The notes beneath the pieces were generated by a model. The model did no database searches. It saw only the letters and a program-made list of their open reading frames with translations, and was not told the origin of the DNA. Position numbers and translations under genes: made by a program. Positions 1-5,595 of a stretch of DNA of 7,203 bases are shown piece by piece; the stretch's first letter is position 1; every line of letters begins with the position of its first letter. This stretch comes from Clostridiales bacterium UBA3953 (GTDB taxonomy: Bacteria > Bacillota > Clostridia > Oscillospirales > CAG-272): assembly GCA_002385415.1 (NCBI GenBank), contig DGDL01000009.1, positions 729 to 7,931 of the forward strand, given 5' to 3'.

Positions 1-690
1 GGTGTGGATGTTTATAACCGCGGCGTCGATGCCTTCGTTTTTGAGCAGCTCGCGTGCCTGAAGCGCAATACCCGTCATGACACCCGTCGAGAAAATGGCG
101 GCGTCGCTACCCTCGGCAAGTATTATGCCGCGGCCAACCTCCATTTTATACGACGCCTGATCGAAAATTACCGGGACGGCGAGCCGGCCGAATCGGATAT
201 AAACCGGCCCATCGATGTTTATCGCAGCCTCAACCGCTGCGCGCGCCTCGACGGCGTCTGCCGGTGACAGAACCGTCATGCCCGGTATAAGGCGCATGGT
301 GCCGAGGTCCTCGAGGCACTGGTGGGTTGCGCCGTCTTCGCCGACGGTAATGCCGGCGTGCGTTGCGCCGATTTTCACGTTGAGATGGGGGTATCCTATC
401 GAGTTGCGGATAGGCTCGAAAGCGCGGCCGGCGGTGAACATCGCAAACGACGACGCAAACGGGATAAGTCCGGTCGTCGAAAGACCCGCCGCAACCGAAA
501 CCATGTTCGCTTCCGCTATACCGCAGTCAAAGAAACGGTCGGGATACGCATTTTTGAACTTTATAGTCTTTGTAGCCTCGGCAAGGTCTGCGTCAAGCAC
601 CACAACATTCGGATATTTTGCGCCGAACTCGACAAGCGCGTCGCCGTACGCTTCCCGCGTGGCTACTTTATCGCCAATTTTGTATGCCAT
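1..690 (-). CDS. tktB: Transketolase, C-terminal subunit (partial, 3' end outside window)
   Basis: This is the C-terminal half of a split transketolase, which pairs with the N-terminal subunit to move two-carbon units between sugar phosphates in the non-oxidative pentose phosphate pathway, using thiamine diphosphate. The 230 visible residues start MAYKIGDKVATREAYGDAL. They contain DCGIAEANM (about 55-63; the Glu is expected to activate the cofactor), ASSFAMF (79-85), a GATHAGITVGEDGATHQ loop (108-124) and YIRFGR (164-169), all typical of the pyrimidine-binding domain. The ATG at 690-688 is preceded by AAGGA ten bases upstream. The gene follows the N-terminal subunit after only 47 bases with no terminator, so the two are almost certainly one operon. 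The frame is open to base 1, so the C-terminal domain is cut by the window edge rather than truncated in the genome. The symbol tktB follows common usage for the second subunit; the family call is firm. Confidence 0.95.
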   Translation of the reverse strand, partial: MAYKIGDKVATREAYGDALVEFGAKYPNVVVLDADLAEATKTIKFKNAYPDRFFDCGIAEANMVSVAAGLSTTGLIPFASSFAMFTAGRAFEPIRNSIGYPHLNVKIGATHAGITVGEDGATHQCLEDLGTMRLIPGMTVLSPADAVEARAAVEAAINIDGPVYIRFGRLAVPVIFDQASYKMEVGRGIILAEGSDAAIFSTGVMTGIALQARELLKNEGIDAAVINIHT

Positions 691-737
691 ATCGCTGTTT
701 TCCTTTTCGTTTTGTTTTTTAGTCGTGTGAAAGCCTC

Positions 738-1562
738 TTACAGTGCCGAAAGCTCGGCAACAGCCTGCTCATACTGCTCCTTATTGGGGGCAGAGCCGTG
801 CCATTTTGCGACGTTTTCCATAAATGATACGCCCTTGCCCTTCACTGTGTGGCAGATTATCGCCGTGGGCTTATCTTTGCATTCTTTCGCGGCTTTGACG
901 GCGCCCTCGATAGCCTCAAAATCGTGGCCGTCGATTTCAATCACATTCCAGCCGAACGCCGCAAACTTTTCGGGGATGGGCGTGGGATTCATTACCTCGG
1001 TTATTTTGCCGTCAATCTGCAAACCGTTGAAATCGACAAACGCGGTCAGGTTGTCCAGCTTGTAGTGACTGGCGAACATCGCCGCCTCCCAAATCTGACC
1101 TTCCTCCAGCTCGCCGTCGCCGACGATGGCAAAGACGCGGTTTTTGTAACCCTTGATGCGCGAGCCGAGCGCCATGCCGCAGGCCGCCGAAAACCCGAGC
1201 CCGAGCGAGCCGGTCGTCATATCGACGCCGGGCGTGTCCTTCATGTCGGGATGACCCTGAAGGAAGCTGTCGATTTGCCTGAAATTTTTAAGCTCTTCTT
1301 TCGGGAAAAATCCGCGCTCCGCAAGCGCCGCATAAAGACCGGGAGTCACATGTCCTTTTGAAAGCACGAGCCTGTCGCGGCCGGGCTTTTTGGGGTCGGC
1401 AGGATCTATATTCATCTCTTCAAAATAAAGATAAGCAAGCACATCCGCTATCGAAAGCGAGCCACCCGGATGGCCCGACGATGCGCTGTAAACGGCCTCA
1501 ACAGCGCCAAGCCTGATATTTTTGGCTGCGCGCTGGAGCCGCTCGAGTTTTGTATTGTCCAT
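738..1562 (-). CDS. tktA: Transketolase, N-terminal (thiamine diphosphate-binding) subunit
   Basis: This 274-residue protein is the N-terminal half of a split transketolase; together with the adjacent C-terminal subunit it forms the active cytoplasmic enzyme. Visible landmarks are SSGHPGGS (28-35), LSKGH (67-71), TTGSLGLG (116-123), the diphosphate/metal motif GDGELEEGQIWEA (148-160) with VDFNGLQ (176-182) about 30 residues after its start, and VKGKG (240-244). The length is usual for split subunits; a one-piece enzyme is about 650 residues. The start is the ATG at 1562-1560, with GGAGGT on the minus strand at 1577-1582. The 14-base spacing is long, but no nearer in-frame start fits. It is the first gene of the operon, under the promoter at 1650-1678 and behind a GC-rich leader hairpin. 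Split transketolases are established in Clostridia and archaea. Confidence 0.96.
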   Translation of the reverse strand: MDNTKLERLQRAAKNIRLGAVEAVYSASSGHPGGSLSIADVLAYLYFEEMNIDPADPKKPGRDRLVLSKGHVTPGLYAALAERGFFPKEELKNFRQIDSFLQGHPDMKDTPGVDMTTGSLGLGFSAACGMALGSRIKGYKNRVFAIVGDGELEEGQIWEAAMFASHYKLDNLTAFVDFNGLQIDGKITEVMNPTPIPEKFAAFGWNVIEIDGHDFEAIEGAVKAAKECKDKPTAIICHTVKGKGVSFMENVAKWHGSAPNKEQYEQAVAELSAL

Positions 1563-1605
1563 ATTCCGTGTTTCTGACCTCCGAATCAGTCATATTTATA
1601 TACCG

Positions 1606-1630
1606 GCGCGGCCGCGGCTGCGGTTCGCGC
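1606..1630 (-). other. GC-rich nested hairpin in the transketolase leader
   Basis: On the transcribed minus strand, GCGCG (1626-1630) pairs with CGCGC (1606-1610). Inside this, CCGC (1620-1623) pairs with GCGG (1612-1615) around a four-base loop. It lies between the predicted transcription start (near 1643) and the tktA SD site, roughly 25 bases before the latter. There is no U-tract after it, so it is not an intrinsic terminator as it stands. It could stabilise the 5' end or influence translation; that is inference. Confidence 0.45.
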
Positions 1631-1649
1631 AAAACTATGCTCAACGGTT

Positions 1650-1678
1650 ATTGTACATATTTTTTATGATTATGTCAA
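1650..1678 (-). promoter_or_regulatory. Sigma-A promoter of the transketolase operon
   Basis: Reading the minus strand, a perfect -35 TTGACA (1678-1673) is followed by a 17-base spacer and a -10 TACAAT (1655-1650). Transcription would start near 1643, giving a leader of about 80 bases before tktA. It lies downstream of the rplS terminator on the same strand, so the transketolase operon has its own promoter. Confidence 0.85.
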
Positions 1679-1776
1679 ATATATTTTGTTAATATTTTGC
1701 ACTGCTTGGCGTTTGCCTCGGCCTGCGCTTGCAGCTTTGTCATCGTCGACAAGGCGCCGCGCCCGCTAAAGCCGGA

Positions 1777-1800
1777 GGCGGGGCAGAAATCCGCCCCGCC
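1777..1800. repeat. GC-rich inverted repeat between rplS and tktA
   Basis: GGCGGGGC (1777-1784) and GCCCCGCC (1793-1800) form a perfect 8-bp inverted repeat with an 8-base loop. Neither side carries a T-tract, so it is not a standard terminator. It lies just beyond the rplS terminator on the minus strand and may be a secondary 3' structure or a protein site. Confidence 0.4.
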
Positions 1801-1810
1801 GAAACCGATG

Positions 1811-1844
1811 AAAAAACCCGCCCAATTTCCCGGGCGGGCTTTTT
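1811..1844 (-). terminator. Intrinsic terminator of rplS
   Basis: On the minus strand CCCGCCC (1838-1832) pairs with GGGCGGG (1823-1817) across an 8-base loop, followed directly by six T residues (1816-1811). It begins about ten bases after the rplS stop codon. A run of five Ts also follows on the plus strand (1840-1844), so it could stop transcription both ways. Confidence 0.9.
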
Positions 1845-1852
1845 CGCGAGCT

Positions 1853-2272
1853 TTATTCTTCGCTGGAAGTTTCGACGGTGTTTTCTTCCACCGAATTTGT
1901 GCCGGCATTGCTGTTTGCGCTGCTGGCGACGAAGAGCTGCTCTTTAACCTTCGACCTTTTACCGACACGGCCGCGCAGATAGTAGAGCTTTGCACGGCGA
2001 ACTTTACCGGAACGTATAATTTCAACTTTTTCAACGTTCGGGCTGTGAACCGGGAAAGTTTTCTCAACACCGACACCATAGGAAATGCGGCGAACGGTAA
2101 ACGTTTGGGAGATGCCGCCGCCTCTCTTCGCGATGATGGTGCCTTCAAAAATCTGGACACGCTCGCGGTTGCCTTCCTTGATACGGTTGTGAACACGAAC
2201 GGTATCGCCGATATTGAGTACGGGAACCTCCGGTTTAAGCTGCTCTTTTGTCAAAGTCTTAATCAAATCCAC
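1853..2272 (-). CDS. rplS: Ribosomal protein L19 (bL19)
   Basis: L19 is a large-subunit ribosomal protein at the 30S/50S interface. The 139 residues begin MDLIKTLTKEQLKPEVP and include the family's FEGTIIAKRGGG (42-53), FTVRRISYGVGVE (58-70), FPVHSPNVEKVEI (73-85), and the basic VRRAKLYYLRGRVGKRSKVKE (91-111). I choose the GTG at 2272-2270: it has AAGGAGG at 2282-2288 nine bases upstream, and the product then starts exactly where L19 proteins start. An upstream GTG at 2305 would put that SD inside the coding region. Family members are usually about 115 residues; this one has an extra acidic, Ser/Asn-rich tail of about 26 residues (114-139, ending VEENTVETSSEE). The gene stands alone, without the rpsP-rimM-trmD neighbours common elsewhere, and has its own promoter, leader and terminator. 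Confidence 0.97.
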   Translation of the reverse strand: MDLIKTLTKEQLKPEVPVLNIGDTVRVHNRIKEGNRERVQIFEGTIIAKRGGGISQTFTVRRISYGVGVEKTFPVHSPNVEKVEIIRSGKVRRAKLYYLRGRVGKRSKVKEQLFVASSANSNAGTNSVEENTVETSSEE

Positions 2273-2281
2273 TTCAGACTT

Positions 2282-2380
2282 CCTCCTTGTACTCTTTTCC
2301 GGCACAAGACGTGGGAGCTTTGCGCCGGGCTGTACAATAATACCGGGCGTTCGTGCAGAGCAAGCAGAGGACCGCCCGTT
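2282..2380 (-). promoter_or_regulatory. Structured rplS 5' leader, probable L19 autoregulatory leader
   Basis: The roughly 115-base 5' UTR of rplS folds into two strong elements on the minus strand. The first is CGGGCG (2378-2373) pairing with CGCCCG (2349-2344). The second has an outer stem TTGTAC (2337-2332) with GTACAA (2292-2287), enclosing a nine-pair stem CCGGCGCAA (2328-2320) with TTGTGCCGG (2307-2299; one G-U pair). The outer stem takes in the first two bases of the SD, so folding can compete with ribosome binding. Low-GC Gram-positives are known to carry a putative autoregulatory leader before rplS (Rfam L19_leader). Position and shape fit; I could not test the match to the family model. 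Confidence 0.65.
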
Positions 2381-2394
2381 TTTACAACGTTTCG

Positions 2395-2423
2395 ATTATA
2401 CCATTATGCCCTTATAATTGCAA
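2395..2423 (-). promoter_or_regulatory. Sigma-A promoter of rplS
   Basis: On the minus strand a -35 TTGCAA (2423-2418) is separated by 17 bases from a perfect -10 TATAAT (2400-2395). Transcription would start near 2388 and include the whole structured leader. Confidence 0.85.
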
Positions 2424-2498
2424 GTATAAAACAATAATTTACACATTGTTAAAATATCGTGCGCAGCTCTGCTCATACTAATCCGGGAAAATAAAAGA

Positions 2499-2519
2499 GC
2501 CGGCACACCGGCGGTTTTA
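2499..2519. repeat. Small GC hairpin between the rplS and dus promoters
   Basis: GCCGG (2499-2503) and CCGGC (2508-2512) form a 5-bp stem with a CACA loop. A T-rich stretch follows on the plus strand, and TCTTTTATTTT follows on the minus strand. It resembles a short bidirectional terminator, but no gene ends here. It could insulate the divergent units; the stem is short, so confidence is low. The rest of 2424-2536 shows nothing recognisable. Confidence 0.35.
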
Positions 2520-2536
2520 ATTATTTAACAAAAAGT

Positions 2537-2567
2537 TAATCCATTGAAAAGAGTGTTCCTATATAAT
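2537..2567 (+). promoter_or_regulatory. Probable dus promoter giving a near-leaderless mRNA
   Basis: TATAAT at 2562-2567 (or the overlapping TATATA at 2560-2565) is a good -10. The best -35 at acceptable spacing is TTAATC at 2537-2542 (19 or 17 bases respectively), which is weak; TTGAAA at 2544-2549 is only 12 bases away. Transcription would start around 2572-2576, essentially at the dus ATG (2576). Confidence 0.5.
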
Positions 2568-2575
2568 CAGAGGGT

Positions 2576-3583
2576 ATGAATATAGGCAATGTTACGGTCG
2601 GGCGCGAGGGCAGCCCGGTGCTTTGCCTTGCGCCCATGGCCGGGGTGTCCGACCTTTCTTTCCGCAGCATTTGCAGGCAGCACGGCGCGGATTTCACCGT
2701 CACCGAGATGGTGTCCGCAAAAGCGCTTTACTTTCGCGACCACAAGACCCCGATGCTGTGCAGGCTGGCAGAGGACGAGCACCCGTCGGCCATCCAGCTT
2801 TTCGGACGCGAGCCAAATACAATGGCTTGGGCGGCGGCAGAGCTTTTATCGGCCAAAAACCCGCCCGATATAATAGATATAAACATGGGCTGTCCCATGC
2901 CCAAAATCACGAAAAACGGCGAGGGATCGGCGCTCATGCGCGAGCCGAAGCTTGCCGCCGAGATAGTCGCAGCGGTCGCGCGTGCGGTTGCGCCCGTCCC
3001 TGTGACGGTCAAAATCCGCAGCGGCTGGGACGACCGCACGAAAAACGCCGCGGAGTTTGCCAAAATGCTCGAGCAGGCGGGCGCCGCCGCCATCACCGTG
3101 CACGGGCGCACGCGCGAGCAGCTTTATGCTCCGCCGGTTGACATTGGCATCATTGCGGATGTGGTGCGTTCAGTGTCTATACCGGTCATAGGCAACGGCG
3201 GCATAATGTGCGCGGCCGACGCGCTGTTTATGCTGGACGCCACCGGCTGCGCCGGCATCGCGGTTGCGCGCGGCGCGATGGGCAGACCGTGGATTTTCGA
3301 GGAAATCCGCGCCGCGCTCGAAGGGCGTGAGTTTGCCGAGCCGTCCGTGCGGGAGCGCATAGAGGCGGCTATTCGGCACCTGCACGCTATTTATGCCGAC
3401 AAAGGCGAGCGCGGAGTGTTCGAAGCGCGCGGCGCCGTCTCGCATTATATTAAAGGTATACGCGGCGCGGCACAGGTTCGCGACGCTATAAACCGAGCCA
3501 CCTCGCCGGATGAGATGGAGCGGATTTTGTCCAGCCTCATCGAGGAAGCCGAATGCGGCGATACCCACCCCGCCGGCGACTGA
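2576..3583 (+). CDS. dus: tRNA-dihydrouridine synthase (Dus family, DusB-like)
   Basis: This is an FMN-dependent, NAD(P)H-using enzyme that reduces specific uridines in the tRNA D-loop to dihydrouridine; it acts in the cytoplasm. The 335-residue protein shows the Dus signature in order: LAPMAGVSDLSFR (18-30, FMN site), EMVSAKAL (44-51), QLFG (74-77), DIIDINMGCPMPKI (98-111) with Cys106 as the expected catalytic acid, VKIRSGWDD, VHGRTREQLY, IGNGGI, and a C-terminal ARGAMGRPWIF phosphate-binding segment. Length is usual for the DusB group. The segment after HGRTREQLY reads APPVD where many homologues have a YxGxADW-type sequence, a small deviation. The ATG at 2576 aligns with the usual N-terminus (MxIG); there is only AGAGGG with about one base of spacing before it, too close for a normal SD. 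The gene is divergent from rplS, and no hairpin terminator follows, so read-through into the sigma gene 65 bases on is possible. Which uridine it modifies cannot be told from this sequence. Confidence 0.95.
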   Translation: MNIGNVTVGREGSPVLCLAPMAGVSDLSFRSICRQHGADFTVTEMVSAKALYFRDHKTPMLCRLAEDEHPSAIQLFGREPNTMAWAAAELLSAKNPPDIIDINMGCPMPKITKNGEGSALMREPKLAAEIVAAVARAVAPVPVTVKIRSGWDDRTKNAAEFAKMLEQAGAAAITVHGRTREQLYAPPVDIGIIADVVRSVSIPVIGNGGIMCAADALFMLDATGCAGIAVARGAMGRPWIFEEIRAALEGREFAEPSVRERIEAAIRHLHAIYADKGERGVFEARGAVSHYIKGIRGAAQVRDAINRATSPDEMERILSSLIEEAECGDTHPAGD

Positions 3584-3599
3584 ATTTGCCCAGATTTTT

Positions 3600-3629
3600 T
3601 TGATTGGTTTACGATTTTGTCCATATACT
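3600..3629 (+). promoter_or_regulatory. Possible promoter of the ECF sigma gene
   Basis: TTGATT (3600-3605), 18 bases, then TATACT (3624-3629) is a fair sigma-A-like match. The predicted start (near 3636) would fall within the SD site at 3634-3640, which counts against it. I see no GAAAC/CGTA-type ECF autoregulatory promoter in 3584-3648. Read-through from dus is the alternative. Confidence 0.3.
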
Positions 3630-3648
3630 ATTTAAGGAGGTTGTAAAT

Positions 3649-4257
3649 ATGCTTGACGAAAGCTCGGACATCCGTGAGCTTGACGAAGCGGAGCTTGTTT
3701 TGCGTGCTTCGGGCGGGGATCAGTCCGCATTTGCCGAGCTGGTCGAACGCTATCGCAGCATGGTTTACAACCTCGCATATCATTCGCTGCGCTGTGCCGA
3801 CGATGCGTTTGACGCCACACAGGATGTGTTTATAAAAGTCTATCGCGCGCTCGGCAAATTCCGAGGCGACTGCAAGTTTTCGACCTGGATTTACCGCATA
3901 GCCCAAAACACCGTTCGCGACTACATACGCGCGCGCTCCCGCCGCATCACGCCGATGTCGCTTTCGGACTACAGCGACGACGGCTCCGAGGCAAAACAGC
4001 TTGACATCCCCGACTCTGACCCCTCCTCCGACCCCTCCGATTCACTGGAGCGAAAGCTGCGCCGGCAGGCGGTGCGCGAGGCGATTTTATCGCTGTCCGA
4101 CATCCACCGCGAAATCATCGTCATGCGCGAAATCGAGGGTAGGACTTACGACGAGATAGCCGAGCTGCTCGGACTCGAGCTGGGCACTGTAAAAAGCAGG
4201 CTCAACCGCGCCAGACGCGCCATAAAAGATTATCTTGTCAAACGGAACATTTTATAA
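3649..4257 (+). CDS. ECF-type RNA polymerase sigma factor (SigW/RpoE-like)
   Basis: This alternative sigma factor would redirect RNA polymerase to a stress regulon when released by its anti-sigma partner. The 202-residue protein has a sigma-2 domain at about 26-99 (FAELVERYRSMVYNLAY, then DATQDVFIKVYRALGKFRGDCKFSTWIYRIAQNTVRDYIR, the core-binding and -10 recognition region), an acidic Ser/Asp-rich linker (about 103-134), and a sigma-4 domain at about 140-198 whose helix-turn-helix reads GRTYDEIAELLGLELGTVKSRLNRARRAI. There is no sigma-3, as expected of ECF proteins. The ATG at 3649 is chosen because AAGGAGG (3634-3640) lies eight bases upstream; an in-frame start at 3604 would put that SD inside the gene. 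The next gene encodes a zinc-finger anti-sigma factor, which supports the SigW-like reading. Unusually, 115 bases separate the two. The regulon and inducing signal cannot be seen here. Confidence 0.95.
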   Translation: MLDESSDIRELDEAELVLRASGGDQSAFAELVERYRSMVYNLAYHSLRCADDAFDATQDVFIKVYRALGKFRGDCKFSTWIYRIAQNTVRDYIRARSRRITPMSLSDYSDDGSEAKQLDIPDSDPSSDPSDSLERKLRRQAVREAILSLSDIHREIIVMREIEGRTYDEIAELLGLELGTVKSRLNRARRAIKDYLVKRNIL

Positions 4258-4310
4258 TCCTGCGCGTCAAAGTAAGTGACGCAATAAATAGCGTCCGAGG
4301 AATTTGCGCT

Positions 4311-4337
4311 TTGAAAAAAGCGGTACAGTATTATAAG
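4311..4337 (+). promoter_or_regulatory. Possible internal promoter before the anti-sigma gene
   Basis: TTGAAA (4311-4316), 15 bases, then TATAAG (4332-4337) lie in the 115-base gap between the sigma and anti-sigma genes. The spacing is short for sigma-A and the match is only fair. Upstream in the same gap is a weak hairpin, GCGTC (4264-4268) with GACGC (4278-4282), lacking a T-tract. A separate promoter would let the anti-sigma factor be made independently of its sigma factor. Confidence 0.3.
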
Positions 4338-4372
4338 AAGAAAAACAGATTAGGGTTACAGGATTGGTTTTT

Positions 4373-5353
4373 ATGGCAAAAACGGTATGCCGGTATGTCA
4401 GAGATAACCTCTTTGACTACCTCGACGGTAATTTGGACAATAAAATAGCTTCGTCCGTTGAGGCTCATCTCGCGTCGTGCCGGGTATGCCGCAAAGAGCT
4501 TGAGCGTTGTCGGGCTACACTTGCGCTGCTTGCCTCGGCGAAAGTGGAGCCGCCGTCAGACCTTGTCTCCAGCGTGATGGCTCGGATAGCCGCCGAAACC
4601 GGCGACGCAGGCAAAGAAACGGATGCAAAAGCCAACATTTTGCGGCCGCGCCGCAGGGTTTTGACGCGCCGATTCGGCACATTTGTCGCGGCGGCGGCGC
4701 TTGTGGTCGTCGTGGCGGTCGGCTGGCGTGTTCTGCCCGCTTTCATGAATAAGACGGGTTCGACGGATTTGGCTGCCAAACATGACATGCGCGCCGAAGG
4801 CTTATCGGCGGAGATATTCCCGAAGATCGCAAGCTCCGAAACGTCGCAGGAAACGCTTGCCGGGCTTGGCAACCCCGACTCTGCCCAAAGCAGCGACGAT
4901 ATTGTGATGTTTTCGCTGCCAAGCGCGGACGCAGGACAAGATGACTCTGCAGATGCGGCGACGGACAGCCGCAGCGGAGTCGCCGTCATCACCGATGAAG
5001 GCGGTTATGTGCCCGGTTACGAAGGCTCTCCGGAAGCGCCGGCAGACAATGCCCCCCCGCATACGGAACCGGGAGGTCTAAAGATGCTTGCGCCAAGCGC
5101 AGAGCAGCTTATCGAGCAGTATGCGCCTGAATTTTTGGATAAAGCACAGCAGGTCGTGATAATTCGCACAGGCTCGCCGACCGAAATCCGCATGGACGCA
5201 TCGGCAAGCGTCAGCGGCGAAGGTTTTGCGGCATATTTTATCGACGGCAGCGAAGCCGCAATAGCCGCGGCGGAAAAGCTGGCATCCGAGCTGGACGGCT
5301 CAAGATACGGGGAGCCGGGCACACCGATGGTATGGGTCGAAATCTACGGATAA
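4373..5353 (+). CDS. Membrane-anchored zinc-finger anti-sigma factor (RsiW-like) with a large extracytoplasmic domain
   Basis: It probably binds and silences the adjacent ECF sigma factor at the membrane until a signal triggers its release or cleavage. The 326-residue protein opens with a zinc-binding anti-sigma domain: Cys6, then His32-x3-Cys36-x2-Cys39 (HLASCRVC), followed by helical KELERCRATLALLASAKVEPPSDLVSSVMARIAAE (41-75), closely similar in layout to RsiW. A basic stretch RPRRRVLTRR (91-100) precedes one transmembrane segment (about 101-121, rich in A and V), giving a cytoplasmic N-terminus. Outside the membrane are a low-complexity Ser/Asp/Pro-rich region (about 125-240) and a compact C-terminal domain (about 241-326: LIEQYAPEFLDKAQQVVIIR ... 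MVWVEIYG) that I do not recognise. RsiW is only about 200 residues, so this outer part is enlarged and may sense the signal. The ATG at 4373 has a weak AGGA nine bases upstream; a TTG at 4364 is a possible earlier start. No protease gene is nearby. Confidence 0.88.
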   Translation: MAKTVCRYVRDNLFDYLDGNLDNKIASSVEAHLASCRVCRKELERCRATLALLASAKVEPPSDLVSSVMARIAAETGDAGKETDAKANILRPRRRVLTRRFGTFVAAAALVVVVAVGWRVLPAFMNKTGSTDLAAKHDMRAEGLSAEIFPKIASSETSQETLAGLGNPDSAQSSDDIVMFSLPSADAGQDDSADAATDSRSGVAVITDEGGYVPGYEGSPEAPADNAPPHTEPGGLKMLAPSAEQLIEQYAPEFLDKAQQVVIIRTGSPTEIRMDASASVSGEGFAAYFIDGSEAAIAAAEKLASELDGSRYGEPGTPMVWVEIYG

Positions 5354-5357
5354 AGCA

Positions 5358-5396
5358 AAAGTGCCGGAGCATGACAGCTCCGGCACTTTAATTTTA
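5358..5396. terminator. Strong intrinsic terminator after the anti-sigma gene (bidirectional)
   Basis: AAAGTGCCGGAGC (5358-5370) and its exact reverse complement (5377-5389) form a 13-bp stem with a six-base ATGACA loop, followed by a T-rich tail on the plus strand. It starts a few bases after the stop at 5353. On the minus strand the stem is followed by TTTTGCTTTAT, so it could also end transcripts coming from the acetyltransferase gene. Confidence 0.92.
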
Positions 5397-5595
5397 TGCC
5401 TTCAGCGCAGTTTCAGCCGGCATGGCGGGGCAGCCATAAGCAATCGGCAGCCGGGGAAACGACCTCTTGGCGCTTCCTCCCGCCGCCCTTTCGGCTGCAT
5501 GCGCTTCTATTTCTCCTGCCCTTTCAACGGACACCGCGTTCCTATAATAACCGTCTTCCCACGTTTGCGTTTTGCTGCCCTTTTACGCGCGGAGG
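5397..5595. other. Intergenic stretch without a convincing gene
   Basis: These about 200 bases lie between the terminator and the end of the acetyltransferase gene. Open frames here have no SD site or family resemblance. One 32-codon minus-strand frame starting MQPKGRREEAPRG has only a distant GGAG and a composition unlike a real protein. I see no tRNA, clear hairpin or repeat. It would be the long 3' UTR of the acetyltransferase mRNA if that transcript ends at the terminator at 5358-5396. Confidence 0.5.

Noticed and set aside
322..1065. Long plus-strand open frame opposite both transketolase genes
   Set aside because: It lies antisense to two clearly recognised genes, has no SD or family resemblance, and spans their intergenic gap.
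1672..1740. Short minus-strand frame (MTKLQAQAEANAKQ...) between rplS and tktA
   Set aside because: It has no SD, runs through the tktA promoter and resembles nothing known; probably chance.
2273..2305. Upstream GTG start for rplS adding 11 residues
   Set aside because: It would place the strong AAGGAGG inside the coding region and overlap the leader hairpin; L19 proteins start at the MDLIKTL-type sequence.
2344..2383. Plus-strand terminator-like hairpin followed by five Ts
   Set aside because: No plus-strand gene ends here; the stem is explained by the minus-strand rplS leader.
1697..2437. Plus-strand frame of 246 codons opposite rplS
   Set aside because: It is antisense to rplS, its leader and its terminator, and shows no protein-like motifs.
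3604..3648. Upstream start for the sigma factor adding 15 residues
   Set aside because: The AAGGAGG at 3634-3640 is correctly spaced for the ATG at 3649, and the extension has no sigma-factor similarity.
5404..5502. Minus-strand 32-codon frame after the acetyltransferase gene
   Set aside because: It has a poor and distant SD, an arginine/proline-rich composition typical of translated GC-rich spacer, and no recognisable family.
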